From the NCBI GenBank assembly GCA_964550895.1, contig CAZKAP010000003.1, positions 1 through 64,000 on the forward strand: a DNA stretch of 64,000 bases, read 5' to 3'. The number at the start of each line of letters is the position of its first letter. Within the stretch, counting starts at the first letter, position 1. Origin of the DNA: CAZKAP01 sp964550895 (GTDB lineage: Bacteria > Bacteroidota > Bacteroidia > Flavobacteriales > Flavobacteriaceae). This document shows, piece after piece, positions 26,783-35,572 of this stretch. Made by a program: the position numbers and the translations under genes. Below the pieces are notes generated by a model. It ran no database searches. It saw only the letters and a program-made list of their open reading frames with translations, and was not told where the DNA came from.

Positions 26783-28087
26783 ATGAAGACCCTCCTGAAC
26801 AGAGCCTTTAACAACCAGACCTTCCCCATCCTACTGGTGAACTTCCTGGGCATACTCGGCTACAGCGTCGTGATTCCCATACTGATTTACATCGTCACCA
26901 AGTTCGGTGGAAACGGCTTTATCTACGGTATCGTCGGCGCAGCCTACCCCTTTTTCCAGTTCCTTGGGGCTCCCAGACTTGGGCGCCTTTCCGACCGGGT
27001 AGGCAGAAGGAACGTGCTGATCATCACCCAGATCGGTTCGTTTTTGGCCTGGTCTCTGTTTCTGCTGGCTTTTGCCGTACCCGAATGGAAACTCTGGGAG
27101 CAGGATACCGCCCTGACCGGGGCTTACACCATGACGCTACCACTGGTGATCCTGACACTGGCCCGTATCGTCGATGGGTATACCGGAGGAAATATCTCTG
27201 TAGCGAATGCCTATATGGCCGACATCTCCACCGAGGAGACCCGGGGTAAGAATTTCGGACTGATCGGTGCTTCGACCAGCCTGGGCTTTATCGTAGGCCC
27301 CGTCATGGCAGGCATACTTACAGGGACTCCCCTGGAGGAACGGCTTCCGCTGATCGTCTCCGCCATACTCGCATTGGCTACGGCCGGGGTTATATACCTG
27401 AAACTGGGTGAAACGGTGCCTGTAACGGAAAGTAACCGGCGAAACCCATTCCCGGGACTCCGCTACATCTTTCGCATGCCGAAAAACGAGTCTGGTAAGG
27501 AGGGTACGGGCGAAAAATCGGGACAGAGCCGGGCCGAGGTCCTGCGTATTAAGGATATGCCGGCCCTGTACGCCATCTATTTCCTGGTTTTCTTCTCCTT
27601 TAGCCTGTACTATGTTGCCCTGCCCATCTACGCCTCCCGGTATCTGGGGTGGGACGCCCGTCAGCTCGGGCTCTTCCTCGCCTATTTTTCCCTGATGATG
27701 ATTCTGGTGCAGGGCCCCTTGCTCTCGTCGGTCAGCAAGCGCTTTGACAAGCGATCCCTGGTACTGTTCGGATCTCTTACACTAATACCCGGGTTTATGC
27801 TGCTCACCCGTAGTGATATTCCCTTCTTATACCTGGGGGTCACCGTCATGGCCCTGGGGAATGGGTTGATGTGGCCGAGCTTCCTGAACATACTCGGCAG
27901 CAAGGGTGATGTATCCATTCAGGGAAGTATACAGGGCTACGGGGCCTCCATGGGAAGTATCGCCCGCATGACAGGGCTGATTACCGGTGGTATCCTCTTC
28001 GAAGTCTGGAGCACCCATCTGTTCTTCCTCGCCGGAGGAGTCTTCGTCCTGATCTTTGCGCTCGCCTACCGGGTATGCAGAACCTGA
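26783..28087 (+). CDS. MFS transporter, TetA/multidrug type
   Basis: 434 residues from the ATG at 26783; the longer frame to 26507 runs through the amidase gene on the other strand and is not used. Twelve predicted membrane helices with a central loop near residues 195-225. Motif A is GRLSDRVGRR after helix 2 and the motif-C-like GASTSLGFIVGPVMAG is in helix 5. Likely drug/proton antiporter; substrate unknown. A downstream TRM11-like gene begins 38 bp after the stop. Confidence 0.85.
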   Translation: MKTLLNRAFNNQTFPILLVNFLGILGYSVVIPILIYIVTKFGGNGFIYGIVGAAYPFFQFLGAPRLGRLSDRVGRRNVLIITQIGSFLAWSLFLLAFAVPEWKLWEQDTALTGAYTMTLPLVILTLARIVDGYTGGNISVANAYMADISTEETRGKNFGLIGASTSLGFIVGPVMAGILTGTPLEERLPLIVSAILALATAGVIYLKLGETVPVTESNRRNPFPGLRYIFRMPKNESGKEGTGEKSGQSRAEVLRIKDMPALYAIYFLVFFSFSLYYVALPIYASRYLGWDARQLGLFLAYFSLMMILVQGPLLSSVSKRFDKRSLVLFGSLTLIPGFMLLTRSDIPFLYLGVTVMALGNGLMWPSFLNILGSKGDVSIQGSIQGYGASMGSIARMTGLITGGILFEVWSTHLFFLAGGVFVLIFALAYRVCRT

Positions 28088-28125
28088 GTCCGATCCTGCC
28101 TTACCTTTGCCCGAAAACGAAAGGC

Positions 28126-29184
28126 ATGCCCCATTACCTGCTGATGCGCCATCCCGGACACAACCGGGTCTATTACGAATCGTCCAGGGAACTGGCCCTG
28201 GCCGAGCTCACATCCGCGATACCCAAACTGGAAGGGTCGGACTTTGAACTTTCCGAGTCGCAGCTCGGGGGAATCTCCTACATATCGCTGAAGGCAGAAA
28301 CGGAACTCAGTATACAGGAGTTGAAGCTGCTCGGAAGCCTTTCCTTCGTATACGCCCTTTTCAGAGAAAGCCAATTAAATGATCAGGCTTGCCTGATTCC
28401 GCTGGAAAACCCATTTTCTTTTGCCATGGACGAAAAGTTCAGTTCACTTATGCGGTACTCAGGGAAGACTAATGAACTGTTCACGCGTTTTATGATCAAC
28501 TTAGCTGCACTTAGCAGTGATTTCAATCCCCTGCACCGGCTCCGACTAATCGATCCGGTAGCGGGGCGAGGAACAACCCTGATCGAAGGAGCCCTGAGGG
28601 GATACGACACTTTTGGCGTTGAGATACAGAAAAAGGCGCAACACGAAGGGTACAGTTTTATCAGGACCTATCTGAAAAGGGAGCGCTACAAGTTTCGGGC
28701 GCAGCGCAGGCAAGTCTCCGGAGCAAAGGGTGCCGAAGCCATATATATGGACGGGATTGAATATGCCCGTAATCGGGCGGCCTTCGAAAATCCGGATGAT
28801 CCGCCGCGTGAAATTGGCATGATCTGCGGGAATAGCCTCGAACTCAACCAATACTTCAAAAAAGGCTCGTTTCACCTCCTGGTTGGAGATTTACCCTACG
28901 GAGTTCAGCATGGAAGCCGCACCCAAAAGGGCAAGGCCAGACAGCCACCGCTAAGGAATCCCTCAGAACTGCTCGGGGAGGCTCTCCCCTCATGGCTGTC
29001 GGTTTTGACCAGCGGAGGCTGCATGGTACTTGCCTGGAATTCCCTGGTCAGTCCCAGGGCAGAAATGATAGCCGCAGCCGCCCGACATGGGCTCAGCCCT
29101 GTGGGAGGAGATCACCTGGAGAGGCTCTCTCACCGGGTAGATCAGTCCATTCGACGGGATGTACTTGTGTTCCGAAAGCCTTAG
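28126..29184 (+). CDS. TRM11-like SAM-dependent methyltransferase
   Basis: 352 residues from the ATG at 28126 (an in-frame ATG at 28075, overlapping the MFS gene, is possible). The N-terminal 130 residues are not recognisable as THUMP. Then comes a Rossmann methyltransferase domain with motif I DPVAGRGTTLIEG and motif IV DLPYG in place of (D/N)PPY. Archaeal/eukaryotic TRM11-type enzymes methylate N2 of G10 in tRNA. The bacterial relatives are poorly characterised, and the first Pro of the motif is replaced by Leu here, so substrate and activity are uncertain. Confidence 0.7.
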   Translation: MPHYLLMRHPGHNRVYYESSRELALAELTSAIPKLEGSDFELSESQLGGISYISLKAETELSIQELKLLGSLSFVYALFRESQLNDQACLIPLENPFSFAMDEKFSSLMRYSGKTNELFTRFMINLAALSSDFNPLHRLRLIDPVAGRGTTLIEGALRGYDTFGVEIQKKAQHEGYSFIRTYLKRERYKFRAQRRQVSGAKGAEAIYMDGIEYARNRAAFENPDDPPREIGMICGNSLELNQYFKKGSFHLLVGDLPYGVQHGSRTQKGKARQPPLRNPSELLGEALPSWLSVLTSGGCMVLAWNSLVSPRAEMIAAAARHGLSPVGGDHLERLSHRVDQSIRRDVLVFRKP

Positions 29185-29196
29185 CTCTCGGGTCGT

Positions 29197-30207
29197 CTAC
29201 AACTCCCTTTTGCGCAGTCCCATCACCTCTTCGAGAAATCGTTCGCTCTCTTTCTGGACTTCCCGGTACTGAGACGAGGTCACATATGATGAGATCACGT
29301 GGTCGCCTGCCTTATCGAAGGCGATTTGGCGCTTACGGCTCTCCGGAGTGCCCAACTTGGTAAACATATCCCGCATGGCCTCCACTGATACCACGTCATC
29401 CTGTTCTTCTTCATTCTTGTAGTAATATGCCATGAATACGGGTTCCCTGACCTGCAGAAAGGTTTCCTCTTTCATAGTACCCTCGACAAAGGCCTGCAGG
29501 TGGGTGAGTGATTCGAGTCTGTACCGGGTCACCCAGTACTTTTTTCTAAGTGAGTCCGCCTCGAATTCGTGGTAGTTATCCCCCTTTACAAGGCGTGCCA
29601 GCTGCAGCCCCCAGGGCCCTGACAGTATACGTGCGTTCTTGTCGCGGATTTCCACATTGGGAGAATAAAGCATAAGACCTGCCAGGTTATCCACGGATTC
29701 GCTCAGATGCAGGGCCAGAGATGCCCCAGTGGAGGTACCCATGATGATCAGGCTATCCCCCATCTGCTGAGCGATGGCGATCGCTTCCTTTGCTGAGGCC
29801 AGGTATCGGTCGGCCGTCAGTGTGAGCATGGGCTCTTCTTCATCCAGACCATGCCCCGCCAGGCGCGGCAAATAGAGATTACAACCGTACTGCCGGGCGA
29901 GGTTCTCGTGTATGGGCGCCCCTTCTTCGGAGCTGGCAGACCAACCGTGTAGATACACAAGACTGTAGGGCGTCCGTTTAGGTATGCTGTCGAACCAGAC
30001 TATGCGGGCCTGATTACCCGGTTTGATGTTCGGGATGCTGTCTTCCCTTTTGCCGATCATCAGCTCGAGTTCGTACAGATTGCGACTGACCTCGGGCAGA
30101 TCCCTGTTCAGGTTGGGCTTATCTACTCGTGGCCCGGTAAAATAAACAACCAGGACAACCACTACCAGGAAGAGGACAACCAGGAGCATGCTTTTTAGAG
30201 CGTTCAT
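29197..30207 (-). CDS. Membrane-anchored alpha/beta hydrolase
   Basis: 336 residues. An N-terminal membrane anchor (about 7-24, very Val/Leu-rich) leads to an alpha/beta-hydrolase domain. The oxyanion segment is VYLHGWSAS and the nucleophile elbow GTSTGA. The catalytic His is probably the one in KAGDHVISS. Lid region rich in charged residues. Probably an esterase or lipase-like enzyme facing the periplasm. Convergent with the methyltransferase gene. Confidence 0.8.
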   Translation of the reverse strand: MNALKSMLLVVLFLVVVVLVVYFTGPRVDKPNLNRDLPEVSRNLYELELMIGKREDSIPNIKPGNQARIVWFDSIPKRTPYSLVYLHGWSASSEEGAPIHENLARQYGCNLYLPRLAGHGLDEEEPMLTLTADRYLASAKEAIAIAQQMGDSLIIMGTSTGASLALHLSESVDNLAGLMLYSPNVEIRDKNARILSGPWGLQLARLVKGDNYHEFEADSLRKKYWVTRYRLESLTHLQAFVEGTMKEETFLQVREPVFMAYYYKNEEEQDDVVSVEAMRDMFTKLGTPESRKRQIAFDKAGDHVISSYVTSSQYREVQKESERFLEEVMGLRKREL

Positions 30208-30359
30208 GAGCAGGTAGTTTTTTGCAATAACTTAAAAATGCGTTGGTTAATACCGGGCAATATAGTGCTTTCGACCTATATGCTACCTGTAAATACGAAG
30301 TCTTGGTCAAGGTCATTGCGAGCGAGAGCATAAACCGGGATGCGCTTCCCTATTCTTCC

Positions 30360-31187
30360 TCACGGCCTAATAACTCCAGTATGGTTTGAGAACCATCGAT
30401 ATTGGTAATGGAGTCGCACAAATCCGTACTCCAGATTGAAGTAGGCGGTAAGTCTTGATACACCCAGTCTGCTCGAAGCAGTGGACTCAATCCTATAGCA
30501 GTTCAGGATTCCCAATTCGGTCTGCATGTCCAGGTTTTCGGTAATCTGATACTTGTATTTCATCTGTACACGTCCTTTCCACGTTTTCCAGCGCTCATCA
30601 GACCAGTGATCCCCGATTTTTAAATCCCATTCCCATGCGTTACCTACCTGGTATGGTGCTTTGATAAAGGGAAAGGGATTAAGTTCGAGTATCCTGAAAT
30701 ACCTGACTCGCGGGGGATGCAACCAGACGTTTCCCTGATTCTCGATCAAACCTGTGATTTCTCCAAACCTAAGTGGATTTCCCTCCGACAGGTACCGATA
30801 AGAAACCAATGTCTGCCGGTATTCCGAACCCCTGCTGAGTTCAGGATCAGTACCTGGCATTGGGATAAGGCGAATGGCGTTCACCACATCTTTTAATACC
30901 GTTGAATCGGAAACCGGGACAAACTCCCAACTCCTGGTTCCCTCTGGACTTTTGAACAAGGCTATCTCGCCCTGCGGATCTATATGTTTAAACGAAAATT
31001 CGAATGAATAACCAGGTTTATAAATGGTATTATCCCTGGTGTACCGGTTTGGATCTTTATCCTTGCGGTTTAGTTTCTCGACCAGAACTCCTCCCGCGTT
31101 TAGCAGTTCGGGCAAGACGGAATTTTCGGTTTGCTGTCCACTGAGCGGAAGGAAGAACAACAAGGCTGCATACCAAAGATTTCTCAT
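30360..31187 (-). CDS. Secreted protein of unknown function
   Basis: 275 residues with a signal peptide (LLFFLPLSGQQ, cleavage near residue 18). The rest is beta-rich with many aromatic residues (WEWDLKIGDHWSDERW), resembling uncharacterised secreted Bacteroidota proteins, but no motif allows a family assignment. Single-gene unit. Confidence 0.65.
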   Translation of the reverse strand: MRNLWYAALLFFLPLSGQQTENSVLPELLNAGGVLVEKLNRKDKDPNRYTRDNTIYKPGYSFEFSFKHIDPQGEIALFKSPEGTRSWEFVPVSDSTVLKDVVNAIRLIPMPGTDPELSRGSEYRQTLVSYRYLSEGNPLRFGEITGLIENQGNVWLHPPRVRYFRILELNPFPFIKAPYQVGNAWEWDLKIGDHWSDERWKTWKGRVQMKYKYQITENLDMQTELGILNCYRIESTASSRLGVSRLTAYFNLEYGFVRLHYQYRWFSNHTGVIRP

Positions 31188-31489
31188 AATAGGTTAACGG
31201 ACTTATTTACTGCGGTTTGTTGATATACTTTTCCAAAAATATGGATAGAAAAAGCATTCAGTCTTGCCCCTTAAGATATAAAACAGTGCATGAAATATAG
31301 CGCTAATGAAGTATCCTGAAAACCGTATTCCAATTACGTCTGGAGTCCGTGTTTATCAGTCATGTATACGCCCTAAGCAAAGTCGATGTAGACACATCAG
31401 AACCTGCTAAATGTCATGTTTTTTGAGGGGTGATCCCTGTAATTTTAAAGACTTATACGCTAAATAGTAACCCTTTAACTCCACTACCT
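31188..31489. other. Divergent intergenic region without recognisable gene
   Basis: About 300 AT-rich bases between the secreted-protein gene and the EF-G paralogue; must carry both promoters. No clean TAnnTTTG with a -33 partner was found and no RNA-like structure stands out. Confidence 0.5.
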
Positions 31490-33592
31490 ATGAAAATATA
31501 TGACGAAAAGCATATCAAGAATGTGGTCTTCGTGGGTGCCCATGGCTCCGGGAAGACCACCTTGTCTGAGACCATGCTGTTCGAAGCGGGATTGCTCAAC
31601 AGAAGGGGAACCGTAGAACACAGGAATACTGTAGCCGACTACCATGAAATCGAACACGAACGGGGAGCCTCGGTATTTGCCACCCCCCTTCATACGGAAT
31701 GGCGGAATTACAAGATCAACATCATCGATACCCCGGGGCTGGACGATTTCATCGGGGAAATCATGTCCTCCATACGGGTTGCCGACACCGTAGTCATGGT
31801 TCTCAACGCCAAAAATGGGGTTGAAATAGGAACGGAGATCATCTGGGACTATATCGACACCTTCCACAAGCCCACACTGTTCGTTATAAATCAGATCGAT
31901 GATCCATCGGCCAGCTTCGAAGACAGCTTTAGCGAAATCAAGGAACTGGCAGGTAATGGAGCGGTTTTGGTACAGTATCCCCTGGTAGTGAATGGGGCCC
32001 AATGCATAGTCGATGTCCTGAAGATGAAGATGTATAAATTCGGGGCGGAAGGCGGGAAACCCGAAAAGTTACCCATACCGGAGGATCAGAAGGAACTCGC
32101 AGACCGTCTGCACAACGAACTGGTGGAAAAGGCTGCCGAGAACGACGAAAACCTCATGGAACTCTTCTTCGAGAAGGGCACCCTGACCGAGGACGAGATG
32201 AGGCAGGGAATTAAGGCCGGGATGCTCAATCATGAGGTCTTCCCGGTATTCTGTATATCGGCATTGAACGACATGGGCAGTGGGCGGCTCATGGGATTTA
32301 TCGACAATGTCGCGCCGGCAGCAGCCGAACTCAAACCCGAGCAGAGTGTAGAGGGAACCGATGTCCCCCCCAGCATTGATGCACCCACTTCCCTCTTCGT
32401 ATTTAAGACTGTGAATCTGACCAATGTGGGACAGCTGACGTTCTTCAAAGTGAAATCGGGCAGCCTGCAGACTAACGACAAACTGGTCAATACCCGAACG
32501 GGAGAACCTGAGGTACTCAACCAGCTGTTCATCATGGACGGTAAAAAACGGGAACCCGTTTCCAGGCTCGCAGTGGGCGATATAGGCGCCACACTTAAAC
32601 TGAAAGATACCCGTACCAACGACACCCTGAGTGCCGAGGGCTTCCCGGTATCCATAAAGCCCATCAAATATCCGGAATCCAAGCTCACAAAGGCCGTCTC
32701 CGCCGCATCTCAGAACGAGGAAGAGAAGCTGACCGAGGCCCTCAGGAAGATACAGAGCCAGGATCCCACGGTCTTCGTTCACTATTCCGACGAACTCAAA
32801 CAGCAACTGGTCGGCTTCCAGGGTGAACTGCACCTATCTACCGTCAAATGGATGCTGGAAAACCTCTACGGCGTGCAGCCCATATTCGAACAGCCTCGTA
32901 TAGCCTACCGCGAAACCATTACGCGTTCGGCTCGATCCAGCTACCGCCATAAGAAGCAGTCTGGCGGGGCCGGTCAATTCGCCGAAGTACACATGAAAAT
33001 CGAGCCCTGGCACGAAGGTATGCCGGAGCCCGAAGGATTCAACATACGCGGCAAAGAAGAAGTAGAGCTGCCCTGGGGCGGAAAACTGGTCTTCTACAAT
33101 TGCATAGTGGGTGGTGTAATCGACCTCCGTTACCTGCCATCCATCAGGAAGGGCATCCTGGAGGTCATGGAGTCAGGTCCACTTACCGGGTCCCACGTGC
33201 GGGACATCCGCGTGATGGTTTACGACGGGAAGATGCACTCGGTGGATTCCAACGATATCGCGTTTAAGATTGCCGGCGCCCACGCCTTTAAGGACGCATT
33301 CCTCCAGGCCAGGCCCCAGCTAATGGAACCCCTGCGTGAACTCCTGATCCGTGTTCCCGAAGACATGCTGGGCAACGTCATGACCGACCTGCAGTCGCGT
33401 CGTTCCATGATTCTTGGCTTCGATACGGTGGAAAACTTCCAAATCATTAAGTGCACCACTCCGGAGTCCGAATTGGAGGGTTACTCTTCCCATTTGCGTT
33501 CGCTCACTCAGGGCAAGGCGTCATTCACATCGAAATTCTCCAATTTCGAGACGGTCCCAGAGAACGTGCAACGCGACCTGATAGAAGCCTGA
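31490..33592 (+). CDS. Elongation factor G-like protein, non-canonical GTPase paralogue
   Basis: 700 residues from the ATG at 31490 (an upstream in-frame GTG at 31430 lacks support). EF-G domain order is retained: G domain (1-270), domain II, III, IV (SGGAGQFAEV region) and V. The P-loop is GAHGSGKTT (16-24). The G3 motif reads DTPGLDDF (80-87): the GTP-hydrolysis His of canonical DTPGHxDF is Leu84. G4 is NQID (134-137) instead of NKxD, and the switch-I end is ERGASV rather than ERGITI. Not the main translocase. Possible roles include ribosome recycling, stress translation or a regulatory factor, none shown. Terminator follows. Confidence 0.85.
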   Translation: MKIYDEKHIKNVVFVGAHGSGKTTLSETMLFEAGLLNRRGTVEHRNTVADYHEIEHERGASVFATPLHTEWRNYKINIIDTPGLDDFIGEIMSSIRVADTVVMVLNAKNGVEIGTEIIWDYIDTFHKPTLFVINQIDDPSASFEDSFSEIKELAGNGAVLVQYPLVVNGAQCIVDVLKMKMYKFGAEGGKPEKLPIPEDQKELADRLHNELVEKAAENDENLMELFFEKGTLTEDEMRQGIKAGMLNHEVFPVFCISALNDMGSGRLMGFIDNVAPAAAELKPEQSVEGTDVPPSIDAPTSLFVFKTVNLTNVGQLTFFKVKSGSLQTNDKLVNTRTGEPEVLNQLFIMDGKKREPVSRLAVGDIGATLKLKDTRTNDTLSAEGFPVSIKPIKYPESKLTKAVSAASQNEEEKLTEALRKIQSQDPTVFVHYSDELKQQLVGFQGELHLSTVKWMLENLYGVQPIFEQPRIAYRETITRSARSSYRHKKQSGGAGQFAEVHMKIEPWHEGMPEPEGFNIRGKEEVELPWGGKLVFYNCIVGGVIDLRYLPSIRKGILEVMESGPLTGSHVRDIRVMVYDGKMHSVDSNDIAFKIAGAHAFKDAFLQARPQLMEPLRELLIRVPEDMLGNVMTDLQSRRSMILGFDTVENFQIIKCTTPESELEGYSSHLRSLTQGKASFTSKFSNFETVPENVQRDLIEA

Positions 33593-33606
33593 TTATAAAA
33601 AGGTGT

Positions 33607-33650
33607 AAAGGCCGCAGGAATCGTTCCCGATTCCTGCGGCCTTTCTATTT
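33607..33650. terminator. Bidirectional Rho-independent terminator
   Basis: A perfect 17-bp stem (33607-33623 with 33628-33644), loop TTCC, and a T-rich tail on the plus strand. It sits between the convergent EF-G-like and FKBP genes and can serve both. Confidence 0.9.
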
Positions 33651-33674
33651 TTTATTTTCGATCAGGCCCTGGGC

Positions 33675-34103
33675 CTAAGCATTGATGCTTACCAGGGTTA
33701 ACTCGAAGGTCAGGTCCTTCCCTGCCAGGGGATGATTGGCATCCACTACTATACTTTCGTCTTTTACTTCGGTCACCACCAGAGGGGTCTCCTGTCCATC
33801 GGGTGCCTTAGACATGAGCTGCATACCTACTTCGGGCTTGATCTCCTCAGGCAGATGTTCCTTAGATACCTCTTGTATGAGTTCTTCCCGGGGCTCACCA
33901 TATGCCTCAGCCGCGGGTATGTTGATCGTTTTGGACTCGTCCACTTCCATGCCCAAAACTCCCTGCTCGAAACCGGGTATGATCTGACCGGAGCCCAGAG
34001 TGAATTCCAGGGGTTCCCTGCCCTCTGATGAGTCAAAAACTTCACCATTGCTCAGACTTCCCTTGTAGTGTACCTGTACTTTGTCGTTCGCTTTTGCTGT
34101 CAT
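33675..34103 (-). CDS. FKBP-type peptidyl-prolyl isomerase (SlyD-like)
   Basis: 142 residues, cytosolic. FKBP domain split by an IF-type insertion (about 70-125), as in SlyD: VQVHYKGSLSNGEVFDSS, then LGSGQIIPGFEQGVLGM, then the insertion and a final HPLAGKDLTFELTLV strand. The His/Cys-rich metal-binding tail of E. coli SlyD is absent. Catalyses proline isomerisation and acts as a folding chaperone. Monocistronic. Confidence 0.92.
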   Translation of the reverse strand: MTAKANDKVQVHYKGSLSNGEVFDSSEGREPLEFTLGSGQIIPGFEQGVLGMEVDESKTINIPAAEAYGEPREELIQEVSKEHLPEEIKPEVGMQLMSKAPDGQETPLVVTEVKDESIVVDANHPLAGKDLTFELTLVSINA

Positions 34104-34303
34104 TTGTATCGCTTTAATGAAGAATGAAAGTAAGGGATTATAAAGGGAAGCCCGAATTTATAGGGGATTCTTTTTCCACAGCCCGGCGTTATACGGACCC
34201 GGATCGCATCATAAACTATTGATTAAAAACACCTTAAATTCAGTGCCCAAATGTGTCTGGCCTGCCGTGCAGGCGGCGAGCAAAATCCGTATTTTCACTC
34301 ACC

Positions 34304-35572
34304 ATGGGAGGAATTCGTCACGGACTTAAGAAAATTGGACCCGGCATTCTCTTCGCGAGCATGGCCGTAGGGACCTCGCATCTGGTACTCTCGACCAAAG
34401 CCGGGGCCAGTTACGGCTGGGTCATGGTTGTACCGATAATCCTCGCCAATATACTGAAGTACCCTTTCTTTCAATACGGCATCCGCTTTACGGAAGCGAC
34501 CGGTAAAAGCCTCATCGAGGGATACTATAGGGAGAATCCCTGGTTTCTCAGGCTGTATGCCGGAATTACAGCGCTCAACGCCATCAGCGTACCCGCGGCG
34601 CTCTATCTGGTCAGCGGTCAACTGCTGGGATTTGCCCTGGGGACAGCACCGGGCAGCCATGCCACGCTTACCCTGATCCTCATAGCCGGAATCTCGGTTC
34701 TTCTCGTGGTGGGCAGATATCGCTTCCTTGAGAATTCACTGAAAATTCTGGTCGCCCTATTACTGGCCGTTCTGGCATATGCCGTGATACAGGTGGGTAT
34801 CTCGGGCGCGGCCTATCCCGATAGCGTATGGGAAATCCCCCGCTTCTCGGGGCAGGCACAATGGCTCTTCCTGATGTCACTGATCGGTTGGATGCCCACA
34901 GCAGTAGAGACCGCGGCCTGGGTAAGCATGTGGAAGGTCGAAAAGAAGTCGGACAAAACCCTGGTCACCAGTTTCCGTGAATCCTTGCTGGAATTTAACT
35001 TCGGCTACCTGCTTACTGCGGTACTCGCACTGATGTTCTTCTTTATGGGCTGGTACGTACTCTACGGCTCCGAAACGGTCTTCGAACTCAGTGGAGCGGG
35101 TTTCAGCCGTCAGTTTGCCACGCTTTTTAGTTCGCAACTGGGCGAAGAGTTTAGGCTCCTGATCGCCCTGGCGGCATTCGCCACCATGCTCAGTAGTGCC
35201 ATGACCGCGCACGACGGGCTGGCCCGGGTCAGTGTCGAATGCTATTCCTATTTGGGAATCGAATTGCCGCACAGCCGCAAGCGATCGCTAACCGGACTGA
35301 TGGTGGCAGTGATAGGTGTACTGAACGCTGCGGTCATCCGGTGGTTTTCGTCCGACATGGGAACCCTGATTACCGCAGCTACATTCATTTCTTTTGTATT
35401 CGCCCCGCTCATCGGCTGGTTGAATCTGAAGACCGTAACCCGGGATCAGGTGCCCCCGCAACTTCGTCCGGGGAAGTTCAGTCGGAATTGGGCACGTTGG
35501 GGAATAGGGATACTGGGTGCCCTGGCCATAGGGTATATACTGAGCCTCTTCCTGCCTGATCAGGGTTTCTGA
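34304..35572 (+). CDS. Nramp-like transporter lacking canonical metal-binding motifs
   Basis: 422 residues from the ATG at 34304 (an in-frame GTG at 34253 is upstream of the first helix). About eleven membrane helices in the LeuT-type Nramp layout. In helix 1 the family DPGN is replaced by VGTSH (GPGILFASMAVGTSHLVLS). In helix 6 the MPH/MPxN block reads GWMPTAVETAAW. So the transition-metal selectivity residues (Asp, Asn, Met) are missing and the substrate may not be Mn/Fe. The 3' end overlaps the convergent OmpA gene by 13 bp. Confidence 0.8.
   Translation: MGGIRHGLKKIGPGILFASMAVGTSHLVLSTKAGASYGWVMVVPIILANILKYPFFQYGIRFTEATGKSLIEGYYRENPWFLRLYAGITALNAISVPAALYLVSGQLLGFALGTAPGSHATLTLILIAGISVLLVVGRYRFLENSLKILVALLLAVLAYAVIQVGISGAAYPDSVWEIPRFSGQAQWLFLMSLIGWMPTAVETAAWVSMWKVEKKSDKTLVTSFRESLLEFNFGYLLTAVLALMFFFMGWYVLYGSETVFELSGAGFSRQFATLFSSQLGEEFRLLIALAAFATMLSSAMTAHDGLARVSVECYSYLGIELPHSRKRSLTGLMVAVIGVLNAAVIRWFSSDMGTLITAATFISFVFAPLIGWLNLKTVTRDQVPPQLRPGKFSRNWARWGIGILGALAIGYILSLFLPDQGF

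Noticed and set aside
30311..30345. GTCATTGCGAGCG-like sequence resembling dispersed REP-type repeats
   Set aside because: Only a 13-base partial match, single copy in the window, no palindrome; too little to call.
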